A stretch of 64,000 nucleotides of DNA from Bacillota bacterium (lineage in GTDB: Bacteria; Bacillota; UBA4882; UBA8346). Numbering within the stretch: position 1 is the stretch's first letter; each line of letters starts with the position of its first letter. The stretch lies in contig JAEZFP010000068.1 of NCBI GenBank assembly GCA_023417475.1, forward strand, positions 327,036-391,035. Direction: 5' to 3'. The notes under the pieces were generated by a model. It searched no databases and was not told where the DNA came from. It saw nothing but the letters and a program-made list of their open reading frames with translations. The position numbers were made by a program, and so were the translations under genes. Positions 42,448 to 50,459 of the stretch are shown here, one piece after another.

Positions 42448-44115
42448 TCAAATTTCCATAATAATCGGAAGAATCATGGGACGACGCTTCATCCTTCCAT
42501 AGAGGTGTTTGCTTAGAACCTCTCGGATCTGGTTTTTCATGGTCGCCCAATCGGAATTTTGCGAACAACTTTCAATTGCCGTCTTCACTTTCTCTTTGGC
42601 TTCTTCAATTAATTCCTCCGATTCACGGACATACACAAACCCCCGCGAAACAATATCCGGTCCCGCCATAATCTTACCCGTCTCTTTCTCAATGGTTACA
42701 ACCACAATTAAGATACCGTCCTGGGAAAGTTGTTTCCGGTCGCGCAAAACAATGTTTCCGACATCCCCCACGCCCAGCCCGTCAACAAAGATCCGACCGG
42801 AGGCGACTTTACTGGCGACGCGGATTCGTTCGCCGGTTACCTCAACGACATCCCCGTTTTCGGCAATTAAGACATTTTCGCTATCGATTCCAACCGCAAC
42901 CGCCAAATGGGCATGTTGAACCAAATGACGGTATTCGCCGTGAACCGGGAGGAAAAAGCGGGGTTTGACCAAATTGAGCATTAATTTCTGCTCTTCCTGA
43001 CTAGCATGTCCCGAAACATGGATTCCGGAATCGGATTCATAAATCACGGTCGCCCCTTGTTTAAAAAGCTGGTTGATGGTCCGGGCAACCAGCTTTTCAT
43101 TGCCCGGAATCGTCGAAGCGGAGATTAAGACGGTGTCGCCGGGAATAATATTAATTTTACGGTGATCGGAGGTTGCCATCCGGGTCAAGGCCGACATCGG
43201 TTCGCCTTGGGTTCCGGTGGTAATCATGGCGATGCGATTTACCGGATAACAGTCGAGATCGTCAATATCCACGATCAACCCTTCCGGAACCTTTAAATAC
43301 CCAAGCTCGATTGCGATGGAAACGACATTCACCATACTACGCCCAACTAAGGCAATCTTCCGGTCATGGTTGAACGCTGTATCCATAATCTGTTGAATCC
43401 GGTGAATATTCGAAGCGAATGTCGCCACGAGAATCCGGCCGGCCGCCTGCACAAAAAGCTCATTGAAATTTTTGCTTAGCTCCCGCTCCGAAGGGGTATA
43501 CCCATCGCGTTCAACATTGGTACTGTCGGAAAGTAAAACTAAAACTCCTTTGTCTCCCAGTTCAGCCAGTTTCCGAAAATCGGTAACCTTTCCGTCCACC
43601 GGAGTGTGATCAAATTTGAAATCAGCGGTATGTAAGATTACGCCGACCGGGGTATGGATCGCCAGGGCAACCACATCGGCAATGCTATGATTGACATGAA
43701 TGAATTCAACGGCGAAGCCGCCGATTTTGACTTCATCGCCCGCTTTTACACAAATGGTGCGCACATCGCGAACCATATTATGCTCTTCGAACTTGCCTTT
43801 GGCTAAACCCAACGTCAATTTGGTCCCGTAAACCGATACATTCAGCTGTTTCAAAATATACGGCAACGCGCCGATATGATCTTCATGTCCGTGCGTCAGT
43901 ACAATCCCGCGCACCCGGTCCCGGTTCTCCAGCAAATACGCAATATCGGGAATTACCAGATCAATCCCCAACATATCCTCGTCGGGAAACATCAAACCCG
44001 CGTCAATCACTATGATTTCCCGATTATACTCAACCGCCATCATGTTTTTGCCGATTTCCCCAAGCCCGCCTAGAGGAATCAATAACACGCGATCTTGTTT
44101 ATTAAACAGACCCAA
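42448..44115 (-). CDS. Ribonuclease J
   Basis: About 555 aa; a beta-CASP metallo-beta-lactamase nuclease with endo- and 5'-exonuclease activity in mRNA decay. Motifs include LGGLGEIGKNMM, THGHEDHIGALP (zinc ligands), SDSTNVERDGYTPSE, ASTIPGNE and HVSGHASQEE. TTG at 44115 lies 11 nt after GGAGG; the GTG at 44127 overlaps that site. It is not clear whether it is J1 or J2. Confidence 0.93.
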   Translation of the reverse strand: MGLFNKQDRVLLIPLGGLGEIGKNMMAVEYNREIIVIDAGLMFPDEDMLGIDLVIPDIAYLLENRDRVRGIVLTHGHEDHIGALPYILKQLNVSVYGTKLTLGLAKGKFEEHNMVRDVRTICVKAGDEVKIGGFAVEFIHVNHSIADVVALAIHTPVGVILHTADFKFDHTPVDGKVTDFRKLAELGDKGVLVLLSDSTNVERDGYTPSERELSKNFNELFVQAAGRILVATFASNIHRIQQIMDTAFNHDRKIALVGRSMVNVVSIAIELGYLKVPEGLIVDIDDLDCYPVNRIAMITTGTQGEPMSALTRMATSDHRKINIIPGDTVLISASTIPGNEKLVARTINQLFKQGATVIYESDSGIHVSGHASQEEQKLMLNLVKPRFFLPVHGEYRHLVQHAHLAVAVGIDSENVLIAENGDVVEVTGERIRVASKVASGRIFVDGLGVGDVGNIVLRDRKQLSQDGILIVVVTIEKETGKIMAGPDIVSRGFVYVRESEELIEEAKEKVKTAIESCSQNSDWATMKNQIREVLSKHLYGRMKRRPMILPIIMEI

Positions 44116-44315
44116 TAAACAAAACACCTCCGCTTTGTGCTCAGTTTCGGTTTAGCAGTTCAATAAGCAATTGGCGCGACAAGAAAGGCCCACTTCGGTG
44201 GCCGCATTGCCGAAAACCGCCTTGATCATTGTTTCGATCGAGTTTAATCCGTCGGGTACCCGCAAACCCGCTACTTGTCAACTTACCTTGCTGTTCCAAA
44301 GCGCCGCACAATAAT

Positions 44316-44510
44316 ATGGAATTTAATTATAACGGATCCAACTACGATAAACAAGCCAAGCAGTTTCAAATTTTTATGGAATATACATTAAATAACCGAG
44401 AGCACAATGCAAAAAGGAGTCAACACTTTCATCAATCCTTGATCGCCGGCTTCAAAATTCTCGGAATATTTTGTTCAGTCCAACCACAAAATAAGCAAGC
44501 AAATGAATAG
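44316..44510 (+). other. Weak plus-strand frame in the RNase J-ComFB spacer
   Basis: The 44116-44703 spacer has two overlapping-phase plus-strand frames. This one (64 codons from ATG 44316, MEFNYNGSNYDKQAKQFQIF...) has no clear ribosome-binding site and no known family. It could be a decayed or novel small gene. Confidence 0.2.
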
Positions 44511-44524
44511 ATTGGATGTGAAAC

Positions 44525-44707
44525 TTGGTGAATATTCCGGCGAATTTGAAACCAACGCCTCATGAATGCAGTCAGTATGAACCGATTCATACAACGAAGA
44601 ACCTCGTGCCGCAGCCAATAGAAAACGCAGGCTGTGATTCCTGCGTTCATCTTACTTATGGCGAATGCGAAATTTATAATAGCGAAAACCGCGGCAGTAG
44701 TTTTTAA
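44525..44707 (+). CDS. Possible small cysteine-containing protein, 60 aa
   Basis: A 60-codon frame starting at TTG or GTG (44525/44528), with NAGCDSCVHLTYGECEIY. Three closely spaced cysteines suggest metal binding, but the ribosome-binding site is weak (GGATGTG) and no family was recognised. It just overlaps the comFB stop on the other strand. Confidence 0.3.
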   Translation: MVNIPANLKPTPHECSQYEPIHTTKNLVPQPIENAGCDSCVHLTYGECEIYNSENRGSSF

Positions 44708-44988
44708 TGATGGGGGTTTTGGGATACCTGTTGGGACGCTTCAATGATGATCCGTAAGGCGTCGGCTCTGACTTGACGGTCGTCACGGGATAGTCTGGCA
44801 AACACCTCTCCCTCGGGACTGACCGCATATTTCCCCCGAAGGTTGGAGAGCGCGATCACAATAGTATCCGCCTTACAACGCTCACAACAACAATATTCCG
44901 GATATTGCTGATAAAAGTCTTTTAAAACTTCAACAATCACATCTTCCATATAGTTTTTATAATTCACTACAGCCACCGCCTCTTTCAT
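44704..44988 (-). CDS. comFB: Late competence protein ComFB family
   Basis: About 94 aa. NYKNYMEDVIVEVLKDF and CCCERCKADTIVIALSNLRGKY match the ComFB family, which carries a zinc-binding cysteine cluster and in some bacteria binds c-di-nucleotides. The start is uncertain: ATG 44988 lacks a good site, while a GTG at 44967 has AAAGAGGCGG before it. It follows aroE by 24 bp. Confidence 0.82.
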   Translation of the reverse strand: MKEAVAVVNYKNYMEDVIVEVLKDFYQQYPEYCCCERCKADTIVIALSNLRGKYAVSPEGEVFARLSRDDRQVRADALRIIIEASQQVSQNPHH

Positions 44989-45012
44989 TGATATGCCCAA
45001 TTCCGATGGTTA

Positions 45013-45858
45013 TTACTTATGCAAAGCCGCGCGCATAGCTACCAGGGGTGGTTCCTTCCCTAACCACCAGGCGAAACTATGCGCTCCTTGGTATAGCAGT
45101 AAAGATAACCCGGACAAATGCCTGCAGCCTACTTGGGCGGCATCTCGAATCAAACGGGTCTCCCCTTTACGATACACTAAGTCGTAGACAAAATGGTCCG
45201 GTTGAAGGTGCTGTTGGGGTATTAACGAGATATCTTCATGTAACCCGACCGAAGTTGTATTGATGATTAACTGAAACCGTTGCCAATCCAGCTGTTCCAA
45301 TTGACGTAACGGGACTGTTTCAATTAAAAAGTCGGTTTTCGCTTTAACAGCTTCTTGTAATTCTCCGAGCCGAGCCCGGTCGCGATTCACAACGGTCAAC
45401 GAAGCGATTCCCGCTTGGATCAAACGATAGACGATCGCCGCAGCGGAACCGCCGGCTCCGAAAAGCAAAACCGCTTTCGCCATTGGATCGAAGTTGCCCT
45501 CTTCGCGTAAAGACTGCAAAAAACCGCTGCCATCGGTACTTGTTCCGAGCAAACGGCCATCTTGAAGTTTAACGGTATTCACCGAACCGCTTACGAGCGA
45601 ATCGCCAACCACTTCATCCAATTCCGGAATAACGGCTTGTTTATGCGGGATGGTTAGATTGACCCCTTGAATGCCCAAAACCCGCAGCCCTTGCATGGCA
45701 ACGGACAACTCCGTCAATTTCACATGAAAGGGAATATAGATGCAGTTCAATCCCAGTTCGGCGAAGGCGGCGTTATGCATCAACGGCGATAAACTATGAG
45801 CAACCGGATCGCCAAACACTCCATAAACGGCAGTGTTTCCAAAGACTCTCTGATTCAT
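45013..45858 (-). CDS. aroE: Shikimate dehydrogenase
   Basis: About 281 aa; NADPH-dependent reduction of 3-dehydroshikimate in aromatic amino acid synthesis. Substrate-site motifs are GVFGDPVAHSLSPLMHNAAF, NLTIPHKQAV and STDGSGF; the nucleotide loop is LLFGAGGSAAAIV and the C-terminus has LLYQGAHSF. The frame opens at 45957, but homologues begin near ATG 45858. No strong ribosome-binding site was found for either. Confidence 0.93.
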   Translation of the reverse strand: MNQRVFGNTAVYGVFGDPVAHSLSPLMHNAAFAELGLNCIYIPFHVKLTELSVAMQGLRVLGIQGVNLTIPHKQAVIPELDEVVGDSLVSGSVNTVKLQDGRLLGTSTDGSGFLQSLREEGNFDPMAKAVLLFGAGGSAAAIVYRLIQAGIASLTVVNRDRARLGELQEAVKAKTDFLIETVPLRQLEQLDWQRFQLIINTTSVGLHEDISLIPQQHLQPDHFVYDLVYRKGETRLIRDAAQVGCRHLSGLSLLLYQGAHSFAWWLGKEPPLVAMRAALHK

Positions 45859-45968
45859 AATTAGAAAAATTCGGGGATCGTCCAGAAATTCCTGCTTAAA
45901 CAAGCACATAATTCCGATAATTTTACTAAAAAATTCAAAATTTTTATAAAAAAACACTGAACCCTACG

Positions 45969-46069
45969 AAAAAAGACTGCCCGCACCCAAGCCACTGAAA
46001 AACCTCCGCTCTTGTCAATGTTATTTCGCGCAGTTTTTCAGTGGCCTCTCCGCACCGGCAGTCTTTTTT
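45969..46069. repeat. Nested-hairpin element, copy 1
   Basis: Outer arms AAAAAAGACTGCC (45969-45981) and GGCAGTCTTTTTT (46057-46069) pair perfectly and act as a bidirectional terminator. Inside, GCCACTGAAAAAC (45991-46003) pairs perfectly with GTTTTTCAGTGGC (46033-46045) around a 29-nt loop. The inner arms recur in the element at 49714-49847. It lies just past the stop of the second barrel gene and upstream of aroE. Confidence 0.75.
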
Positions 46070-46086
46070 CGCTTGTCACTCAAGAT

Positions 46087-46731
46087 TTAAAATTGCATCG
46101 CCAAACCGGTGGTAATCACCGGGGTTACATCGCGATCAAATCCGGTATCTATTGAAACTTTGGCGTTTAGCTTCTTGCTCAGGGCGTAACTTGTCCCCAA
46201 CCGTAAGTTCTGTTTGGAGCCGTCACTTAAGTTCAGGGCCAATTCGCCGCCGACGCGTAGCTTTGAACCGAACCGTACATTAACGCCCGGGGTGACTGTC
46301 AGCGTCTGATCATTGGATTCCAAATTTACATAACCAAAGAGGTATTTCATATCGGACCATAATGACAAACCATAGACTGGAATTTCTCCCGCTCCCAGAT
46401 CATAACCAAGGTAGACGGTATAGCCCGTTCCCCCATGCATTGGGCTGAAAAAGGCTTTGACCATTGTTTGACGATCATCACTATTCAAATTCCGGAAACT
46501 ACCCGTTAAAGTCAGCGCGGAAGAGATCCCGTAACTAAGCTCCGAATTGAGCGAAATTCCCGTCTGCTGGGGTTGGTTTACGTTAGCGAACAAATCGAAT
46601 CCCAGTCCGGCCGGGGCGAGAATCTTACCGTTTTCCGCTCCTAAAGTATAAGGGTTGGCAAATGCGGCGACGGATAAAGTAATGAGCATGACGACAACTG
46701 CGACTGTTACAAAAAATGTTTTTCTAATCAA
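46087..46731 (-). CDS. Second putative outer-membrane beta-barrel protein
   Basis: 214 aa with a signal peptide (TVAVVVMLITLSVAAFA) and a body of amphipathic strands (SLNSELSYGISSALTLTGSFR, GYTVYLGYDLG, KLRVGGELALNLSD, QNLRLGTSYALSKKLNAKVSI). It ends in TTGLAMQF, a terminal Phe as expected for an outer-membrane barrel. No named family recognised. It shares architecture but little sequence with the protein at 33723. Confidence 0.6.
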   Translation of the reverse strand: MIRKTFFVTVAVVVMLITLSVAAFANPYTLGAENGKILAPAGLGFDLFANVNQPQQTGISLNSELSYGISSALTLTGSFRNLNSDDRQTMVKAFFSPMHGGTGYTVYLGYDLGAGEIPVYGLSLWSDMKYLFGYVNLESNDQTLTVTPGVNVRFGSKLRVGGELALNLSDGSKQNLRLGTSYALSKKLNAKVSIDTGFDRDVTPVITTGLAMQF

Positions 46732-46936
46732 CCAGAACCCTCCTTATCAATTTGCTGCCGTTCAAATCAGAAATCCTAATGAAACGGCTGTTAAAGATGG
46801 GTTTCTACAATTGCTCGAACTGTCCTGCCGTGGCTATTTGTCAAAACAGGATAATCAAGCCAAAAAAACGCATGTGAAAGGATTTATGCCGGTGATCCCG
46901 AATTGTTTTACAAATTTCGCAGACGGGAGACGGATA

Positions 46937-47464
46937 ATGAACGCTTTTTATGCCCGTTTGTATCAGACATTCAATAAGATCACACCGCTGCAAACCGATT
47001 GCGGCAAACTGTGCCGCCAAGCGTGTTGCCAAAATACCGACGCTGATCTGGGAATGTATTTATTCCCAGGCGAGGAGAGGCTCCCGCATTCGGCGGATTT
47101 TTTACGAATTGCGCCCACTGAATTGTATTATCTTCCGGGAAAACCGGTTTTTTTCGCTTCCTGTCAAGGGCAATGCACTCGTTCCATTCGACCGTTGGCT
47201 TGCCGTATCTTCCCGCTAACTCCCTACCTGACCGCCAAAGACGTATTAATTGTCAAATTTGATCCCCGGGCAACCGCGCTTTGTCCGCTAGCCCAAAATT
47301 ACCAACGTTCCGATTTGGATCCGCGTTTTGTTAAAGCTGTCCGGCACGTCGGACGAGAATTGGTAGATAACGCCGAAACAAAGCCCTTTTTAAAATGGTT
47401 ATCCGCACTGCTTGATGAAGAGACCGAGTTAACCGCGCCATTTTTTGATAGCAATAGCCGATAA
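46937..47464 (+). CDS. Cysteine-cluster protein (YkgJ-like)
   Basis: 175 aa. DCGKLCRQACCQ near the N-terminus and CQGQCTRSIRPLACRIFPLTP in the middle fit the CxxxC/CC...RPxxCRxFP pattern of YkgJ-type proteins thought to bind zinc or an Fe-S cluster. ATG at 46937 follows GGGAGACGG; the frame extends far upstream over the barrel gene's start and is not used. Function unknown. Confidence 0.7.
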   Translation: MNAFYARLYQTFNKITPLQTDCGKLCRQACCQNTDADLGMYLFPGEERLPHSADFLRIAPTELYYLPGKPVFFASCQGQCTRSIRPLACRIFPLTPYLTAKDVLIVKFDPRATALCPLAQNYQRSDLDPRFVKAVRHVGRELVDNAETKPFLKWLSALLDEETELTAPFFDSNSR

Positions 47465-47555
47465 CCTTCAATATATAATTTTTAACATTTATGTAATCAT
47501 TATCATTCAAAACGGGTGTTACAATAGAATCTGACTTTAACACAGTGAGGATTCG

Positions 47556-48206
47556 ATGAAACAATTTCTGATAGCATCCGCTTTGATCTTGGGCTGCTTG
47601 ACACCGACCGTTTTCGGGGCGTCCGGTTTACCGGAGGAAAAAAATAAACCGCAATCGATTGAATTATCGTACGCGGCAAAACAGCTTCAACAACAAAAAA
47701 CCTTGGAAGAAATCTTAACGAAATACAGTCAAAACCAGACGTTCTTTCGGCTTCAGCAATATATGAACGTCAAGTTTCAACAGCTTGAAAAAGGACGTGA
47801 ACCCAGGCAACCGGCAGTGATTATTAAGGAAGCTTTTCAAAAATCCCAGGTTGTCTACGAAAAAACCAAACCGTTTGTGGGCAATAGTTTTCAAAACTTC
47901 GATCCCGACGCTGTGGAACATTCGATTGAACGCTATTTATGGCTCAAAGGATTATGCTTCTTTTTATTGGGAATCAATCAAGAGCACGAAATCGGATTGT
48001 CCTATTTTTACCTGCCGGAAAACCAAGGGATAAAGAAAGATTTTCTTCGGGATATCATCCATTATTCGTTTCCTGAAGTTCCCGATATTCCGGCGAATCG
48101 TTTCTGGTACCAAAATATGACTCAAATCATGGAGCGATTGGGCTATAAGATCTTCAACATTCAAAAATACGTTCCCGCCGTAACCGGAATGATTCTAATT
48201 AACTAA
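47556..48206 (+). CDS. Exported protein of unknown family, paralogue A
   Basis: 216 aa with a signal peptide (FLIASALILGCLTPTVFGAS). It shares long blocks with the protein at 48715: KYSQNQTF versus KYNQNQVF, RYLWLKGLCF, a GIN-x-EHxI-x-LSxFYLP block and FLRD...YSFPE...DIPAN. The mature part is helical and charged. No family recognised. ATG after a weak GTGAGGA site. Confidence 0.8.
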   Translation: MKQFLIASALILGCLTPTVFGASGLPEEKNKPQSIELSYAAKQLQQQKTLEEILTKYSQNQTFFRLQQYMNVKFQQLEKGREPRQPAVIIKEAFQKSQVVYEKTKPFVGNSFQNFDPDAVEHSIERYLWLKGLCFFLLGINQEHEIGLSYFYLPENQGIKKDFLRDIIHYSFPEVPDIPANRFWYQNMTQIMERLGYKIFNIQKYVPAVTGMILIN

Positions 48207-48207
48207 T

Positions 48208-48510
48208 TTACGTCTCCTCAACCGGGTAATCCATTTCGCGAACCACTTTCCCGTCGGCGGTCAACGCTACCGCGTGTCCCGCACCTGAATAAACCCTAGC
48301 ATACACTCTACGTCCGGAGTTGTCGATGGTTAACCAGTGCTCATCCCAACTCCCGGGACCCATTCGTCGCTCAACCGCTGCCGCCGCTTCGGGAAATTGC
48401 GGATTCCCGGCGAATTTAGCTGCCTCGCGCTTATTTAAATACTGAATATCCTCTTCCTCTAAATCCACGAAAAAGCGGTTCTCAAAAACAATTGGTTGAT
48501 AATCGTTCAT
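48208..48510 (-). CDS. Hypothetical protein, 100 aa
   Basis: A soluble acidic protein starting MNDYQPIVFENRFFVDLEEE, with AVERRMGPGSWDEHWLTIDN and VYARVYSGAGHAVALTADGK, which suggests a small beta-rich domain. ATG after GAGGAGGGAAGG. It sits on the opposite strand between the two exported paralogues, its stop almost touching the stop of paralogue A. No family recognised. Confidence 0.75.
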   Translation of the reverse strand: MNDYQPIVFENRFFVDLEEEDIQYLNKREAAKFAGNPQFPEAAAAVERRMGPGSWDEHWLTIDNSGRRVYARVYSGAGHAVALTADGKVVREMDYPVEET

Positions 48511-48714
48511 TTAACCTTCCCTCCTCATTTAGTTTTGCCGGTGAAGCTCCGCTGTAAACCAGGGAGAAATTACAAACCCCCCGCCAAAAATCGCTCGGAA
48601 ATCCTTTCCAAAAGACAACAAATCCTAATATGACAATTTGATTTTTCATTAATAAAACGGTAAAATAGGTATATTGATCGGCCTGTTTAATCTCTTAACG
48701 AAAGGAATTCCTTC

Positions 48715-49389
48715 ATGCACTCTTGGCGCCATTGGGTTTTTAGTCTGTTGATTCTCGTTTTGACCGGGGCAACCACGCTGGTTTGGGCCGCGTCTTCTCA
48801 AATTAGTATTGACAATCCGTCCGTCATCGAACTGACGCTTGAGCAGAAGCGAGCTTTCCGGAAACAACTCTTAGCCCAAATGGTCACAAAGTATAATCAA
48901 AATCAAGTGTTCCCGCACATGCAAACTTACATGACCGACAAATATCGCCAACTACAGCGTTCCGATACGCCAAAACCACCTTCGCAGTTAATTTCGGATA
49001 CGTTGGAACGCTCCCGAACAGTTTACGAAAAAACCCGTTCCTTTGTCGGCGACAGTTTTAAACGGGTTTACAACCCGCTCCAAATCGAATCCACCGTCAA
49101 TCGTTACCTTTGGCTCAAAGGACTTTGTTTTTTGGTCATGGGAATTAACGAAGAGCACAAGATCGCCTTATCTTTCTTTTATTTACCCGGGAACGAAAAC
49201 CAAAAAAGCGAATTCTTGCGTGACACGGTCCGTTATTCTTTCCCCGAAATTCAGGACGTTCCGGCCAACAGCCCTTGGTTTGACCAGATGGAGCACGTCA
49301 TGGACCGGTTATGTTTCCGCTTATTTAACATTGACAAATATTCTCCAAAAAGCAGCCCGGCTCCGGCGACCCCATTGCCAACCCCCTAA
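48715..49389 (+). CDS. Exported protein of unknown family, paralogue B
   Basis: 224 aa with a signal peptide (WVFSLLILVLTGATTLVWAAS) and the same conserved blocks as the protein at 47556 (RYLWLKGLCFLVMGINEEHK, SFFYLPGNE, FLRDTVRYSFPEIQDVPANS). It ends in a Pro/Ser/Thr-rich tail (SSPAPATPLPTP). Tandem duplication of a gene for an exported helical protein is likely. ATG after AAAGGAATTCC. Confidence 0.8.
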   Translation: MHSWRHWVFSLLILVLTGATTLVWAASSQISIDNPSVIELTLEQKRAFRKQLLAQMVTKYNQNQVFPHMQTYMTDKYRQLQRSDTPKPPSQLISDTLERSRTVYEKTRSFVGDSFKRVYNPLQIESTVNRYLWLKGLCFLVMGINEEHKIALSFFYLPGNENQKSEFLRDTVRYSFPEIQDVPANSPWFDQMEHVMDRLCFRLFNIDKYSPKSSPAPATPLPTP

Positions 49390-49530
49390 ACGGATCAAGC
49401 AAACGGGCAAATCGCCATAACACTCTTTCGCAAGCAAAACATAGAATATTCTAGGTCCCAACCATGAGCGAATGACCCATACCCTTCCTAAATTTCGTTA
49501 AACGTTTCAATGGAATCTAGGTGATTGATT

Positions 49531-49701
49531 TTGGTAGTTAGGGTTGTATTGGTTGGATTTGAAGATGATCTCGGCGTTATTAAATTGAATAACGGAACAA
49601 TTATCCGTACTCCGCGTTCCCTCTTACCCTACGATGCGAAAGCCGGGGATATTATTAAAATTCGAGTCGACAAAGACGCGACCATCCGTTCCGTACGATA
49701 G
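49531..49701 (+). CDS. Small DUF3006-like protein, 56 aa
   Basis: A TTG at 49531, six bases after AGGTGA, opens a 56-codon frame. The peptide has GFEDDLGVIKLNNGTIIRTP, RSLLPYDAKAGDIIKIRVD and ends IRSVR. The small beta-barrel pattern (acidic residues, VIKL-NNG, LP-x-AKxGDII) resembles DUF3006 proteins of Bacillota. Function unknown. Followed by the nested-hairpin element. Confidence 0.6.
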   Translation: MVVRVVLVGFEDDLGVIKLNNGTIIRTPRSLLPYDAKAGDIIKIRVDKDATIRSVR

Positions 49702-49713
49702 GACCAGCAATTT

Positions 49714-49847
49714 AAAAGCCCTTTATAGGCAAGCCACTGAAAACCCCCGGGAATTAACATTTGGCTACAATTTATCGATAACCTGAAGCTTGCAGCCAAA
49801 TCTTTCATAACCGCCGTTTTCAGTGGCCTCCTTATCGGGGCTTTTTT
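49714..49847. repeat. Nested-hairpin element, copy 2
   Basis: Outer arms AAAAGCCC (49714-49721) and GGGCTTTT (49838-49845), the latter in a longer T-run, form a bidirectional terminator between convergent genes. Inside, GCCACTGAAAAC (49733-49744) pairs with GTTTTCAGTGGC (49816-49827), and within that ATTTGGCT (49759-49766) pairs with AGCCAAAT (49794-49801). CAAGCCACTGAAAA and GTTTTCAGTGGCCTC closely match copy 1 at 45969. Confidence 0.75.
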
Positions 49848-49848
49848 G

Positions 49849-50022
49849 TCAGTCCGACCACCGCATATAATCAATCCCCGGATCAACTTGCGGTGCTTCA
49901 CTTTGATCAGCTTTGGCTTTGTTTTTTGATTGGGTCAACTCGGAAGCAGTCTCGGCATTGGACTGCGCGTTGCTTTGTTTGGTTTGCTTATGGTTTTGAC
50001 TTTTTGTTTGATCGTTATTCAT
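49849..50022 (-). CDS. Small hydrophilic protein, 57 aa (possibly spore-associated)
   Basis: ATG at 50022 has a strong AAGGAGGTGG site. The protein is very rich in Gln, Asn, Lys, Ser and Ala (NHKQTKQSNAQSNAETASEL) with C-terminal DPGIDYMRWSD. Composition and the ETASEL segment recall gamma-type small acid-soluble spore proteins, but the match is loose. It lies divergently beside an H-type SASP gene. Confidence 0.55.
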   Translation of the reverse strand: MNNDQTKSQNHKQTKQSNAQSNAETASELTQSKNKAKADQSEAPQVDPGIDYMRWSD

Positions 50023-50133
50023 TCCGCCACCTCCTTCCATGCGTTTACCAACGAACCGGGAACGATCGTTGATAGTATATCCAGTTCATATCGAAAGCAT
50101 TTTCCGGAGATAATGTGGCTGAGGGAGTTGATT

Positions 50134-50328
50134 ATGATGGATGCCGATCGGGCAAAGCAGATTATGGAATCTCATGGCGTAATCGAAGTGCTTTATAACC
50201 AGACACCCATCTGGTTAGAACAAATTAAAAACAACGGTACTGCGGAAGTAACCGCGCTGGATTCTAATATCCGGTTTGACGTCCCGATTGCCGAGCTAAA
50301 CATCGGCGATCCTCCGACAACATACTGA
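50134..50328 (+). CDS. sspH: H-type small acid-soluble spore protein
   Basis: 64 aa. MMDADRAKQIMESHGVIEVL, then PIWLEQIKNNGTAEVTALDS and VPIAELN follow the SspH family closely in length and sequence. H-type SASPs are made in the forespore. Start at one of two adjacent ATGs (50134 or 50137) after GAGGGAG. The longer upstream frame overlaps the divergent small gene and is not credible. Confidence 0.88.
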   Translation: MMDADRAKQIMESHGVIEVLYNQTPIWLEQIKNNGTAEVTALDSNIRFDVPIAELNIGDPPTTY

Positions 50329-50331
50329 CAA

Positions 50332-50367
50332 TTAATAACCGTCAGCCAAATTGCTGACGGTTATTAA
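50332..50367. terminator. Terminator hairpin between sspH and the HD gene
   Basis: A 15-bp stem TTAATAACCGTCAGC/GCTGACGGTTATTAA with a 6-nt loop directly past the sspH stop, between convergent genes; weak T-tract. Confidence 0.75.
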
Positions 50368-50459
50368 TTGAACAAACCTTCTTCCCCATTCAGAGCCGTT
50401 GATTTTGTTTATTCAATTAAGATCTATTCGCCATTCCGTAAAAAACCACTAAAAAAAGC

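Noticed and set aside
45991..46045. Cobalamin riboswitch, because of GCCACTG
   Set aside because: The rest of the riboswitch core is absent and the motif lies inside a symmetric inverted repeat.
49930..50133. Upstream extension of the sspH frame encoding a membrane-like segment
   Set aside because: It overlaps the divergent small gene and its ribosome-binding site; the H-type SASP begins at the ATG pair at 50134-50137.
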